Source: an uncultured Clostridia bacterium (GTDB taxonomy: Bacteria; Bacillota; Clostridia; Christensenellales; Aristaeellaceae). From it: 64,000 nt of DNA. The notes under the pieces are model-generated. The model had not been told where the DNA came from. It searched no databases and saw only the letters and a program-made list of their open reading frames with translations. The position numbers were made by a program, and so were the translations under genes. The stretch spans positions 36,903 through 100,902 of the forward strand of contig CAMVEB010000011.1 of NCBI GenBank assembly GCA_947166385.1. The letters are read 5' to 3'. Positions 63,909 to 64,000 of this stretch are shown piece by piece. Position 1 is the first letter of the stretch, and every line of letters starts with the position of its first letter.

Positions 63909-63960
63909 GGAAGGAGTTGGTTTTAAGAAGGTTATCCTGGTCTGCGGGTTATCCTCATAA
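63901..63960 (+). pseudogene. tnpB of IS66, truncated after the first ~16 codons
   Basis: MLREGVGFKKVILVCG matches the start of IS66 TnpB (which continues with GYTDLRKGIDGLA-like sequence). Here the frame closes at TAA 63958-63960, and no other frame restores the match. Downstream sequence to the window end does not look like tnpB. TTATCCTCAT is repeated at 63949-63958 and 63966-63975 exactly at the break. Confidence 0.65.
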
Positions 63961-64000
63961 AAGTTTTATCCTCATCTTTCTGTCAATACATTGAAAACAC

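Larger units (their letters stand above)
63396..64000 (+). mobile_element. IS66-family insertion sequence, left part
   Basis: GTAAGCGTCTAAAGG at 63396 fits an IS66 terminal repeat starting GTAAGCG, and the tnpA-type gene follows 84 bp in. tnpB begins at 63901 but is broken near 63945. The right end and tnpC would lie beyond the window edge, if still present. It is directly next to the inverted-repeat remnant ending at 63389. Confidence 0.7.

Overview
The window looks like chromosome of a Gram-positive anaerobe of the Clostridia type (Bacillota). GC is moderately high. Gene content fits: diaminopimelate (DAP) synthesis by the dehydrogenase route, an anaerobic (class III) ribonucleotide reductase, a Na+-type F-ATPase rotor, mitomycin-repair genes of the Bacillus mrfAB type, and many consensus sigma-70/sigma-A promoters. 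A gut or rumen lineage related to Christensenellales is my guess; no rRNA or tRNA is present to settle it.

Layout. 1-12.2 kb: a cut-off cation/proton antiporter, a UMF1-type MFS transporter, a J-domain/TPR protein, murA, a small membrane protein, a secreted phosphodiester glycosidase-like protein, an SH3 protein, an orphan radical SAM protein, lysA and smc. 12.3-16 kb: a MATE exporter, then a badly broken cellulose locus in which a GH5 endoglucanase and a BcsA-type synthase are fused at a shared Asn-Glu-Pro. 16-17.3 kb: rpsF-ssb-rpsR. 17.6-29.7 kb: mostly membrane and single-gene units (orphan membrane protein, EamA, L,D-transpeptidase, PutP, esterase, GNAT/YunG fusion, second MATE, MarR, CNNM/CBS protein, ImmA-like protease). 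29.7-34 kb: nrdG, nrdD (with a fused redoxin domain) and trxB, a complete anaerobic dNTP module. 34-40 kb: AEC permease, AraC regulator and a CUT1 sugar ABC transporter. 40-42.7 kb: dapA-dapB-ddh, which with lysA and murA serve lysine and peptidoglycan synthesis. 42.8-50.9 kb: M18 peptidase and the full atpIBEFHAGDC operon. 51-56.4 kb: a zinc-ribbon membrane protein and a three-gene ferric-type ABC importer. 56.4-61.7 kb: mrfA-mrfB-TPR-lepB. 61.7-64 kb: AT-richer accessory DNA with tandem repeats, a DUF6273-like gene, a small inverted-repeat remnant and the left part of an IS66 element that runs into the right edge.

No clearly new multi-gene system is visible: no defence island, CRISPR array or biosynthetic cluster. 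The best leads are small: the GH5/BcsA chimera; the two-carboxylate c-subunit together with an epsilon subunit lacking its C-terminal domain; NrdD with a built-in CPNC redoxin beside trxB; a GTACGTAC operator shared by an esterase promoter and a sugar-ABC promoter; a MarR promoter with a perfect 12-bp inverted repeat around its -10; and the alternating tandem repeat plus nested mobile-element remnants at the right end. Coordinates, promoters and hairpins were read by eye. Family names come from recognised motifs, not from database searches.
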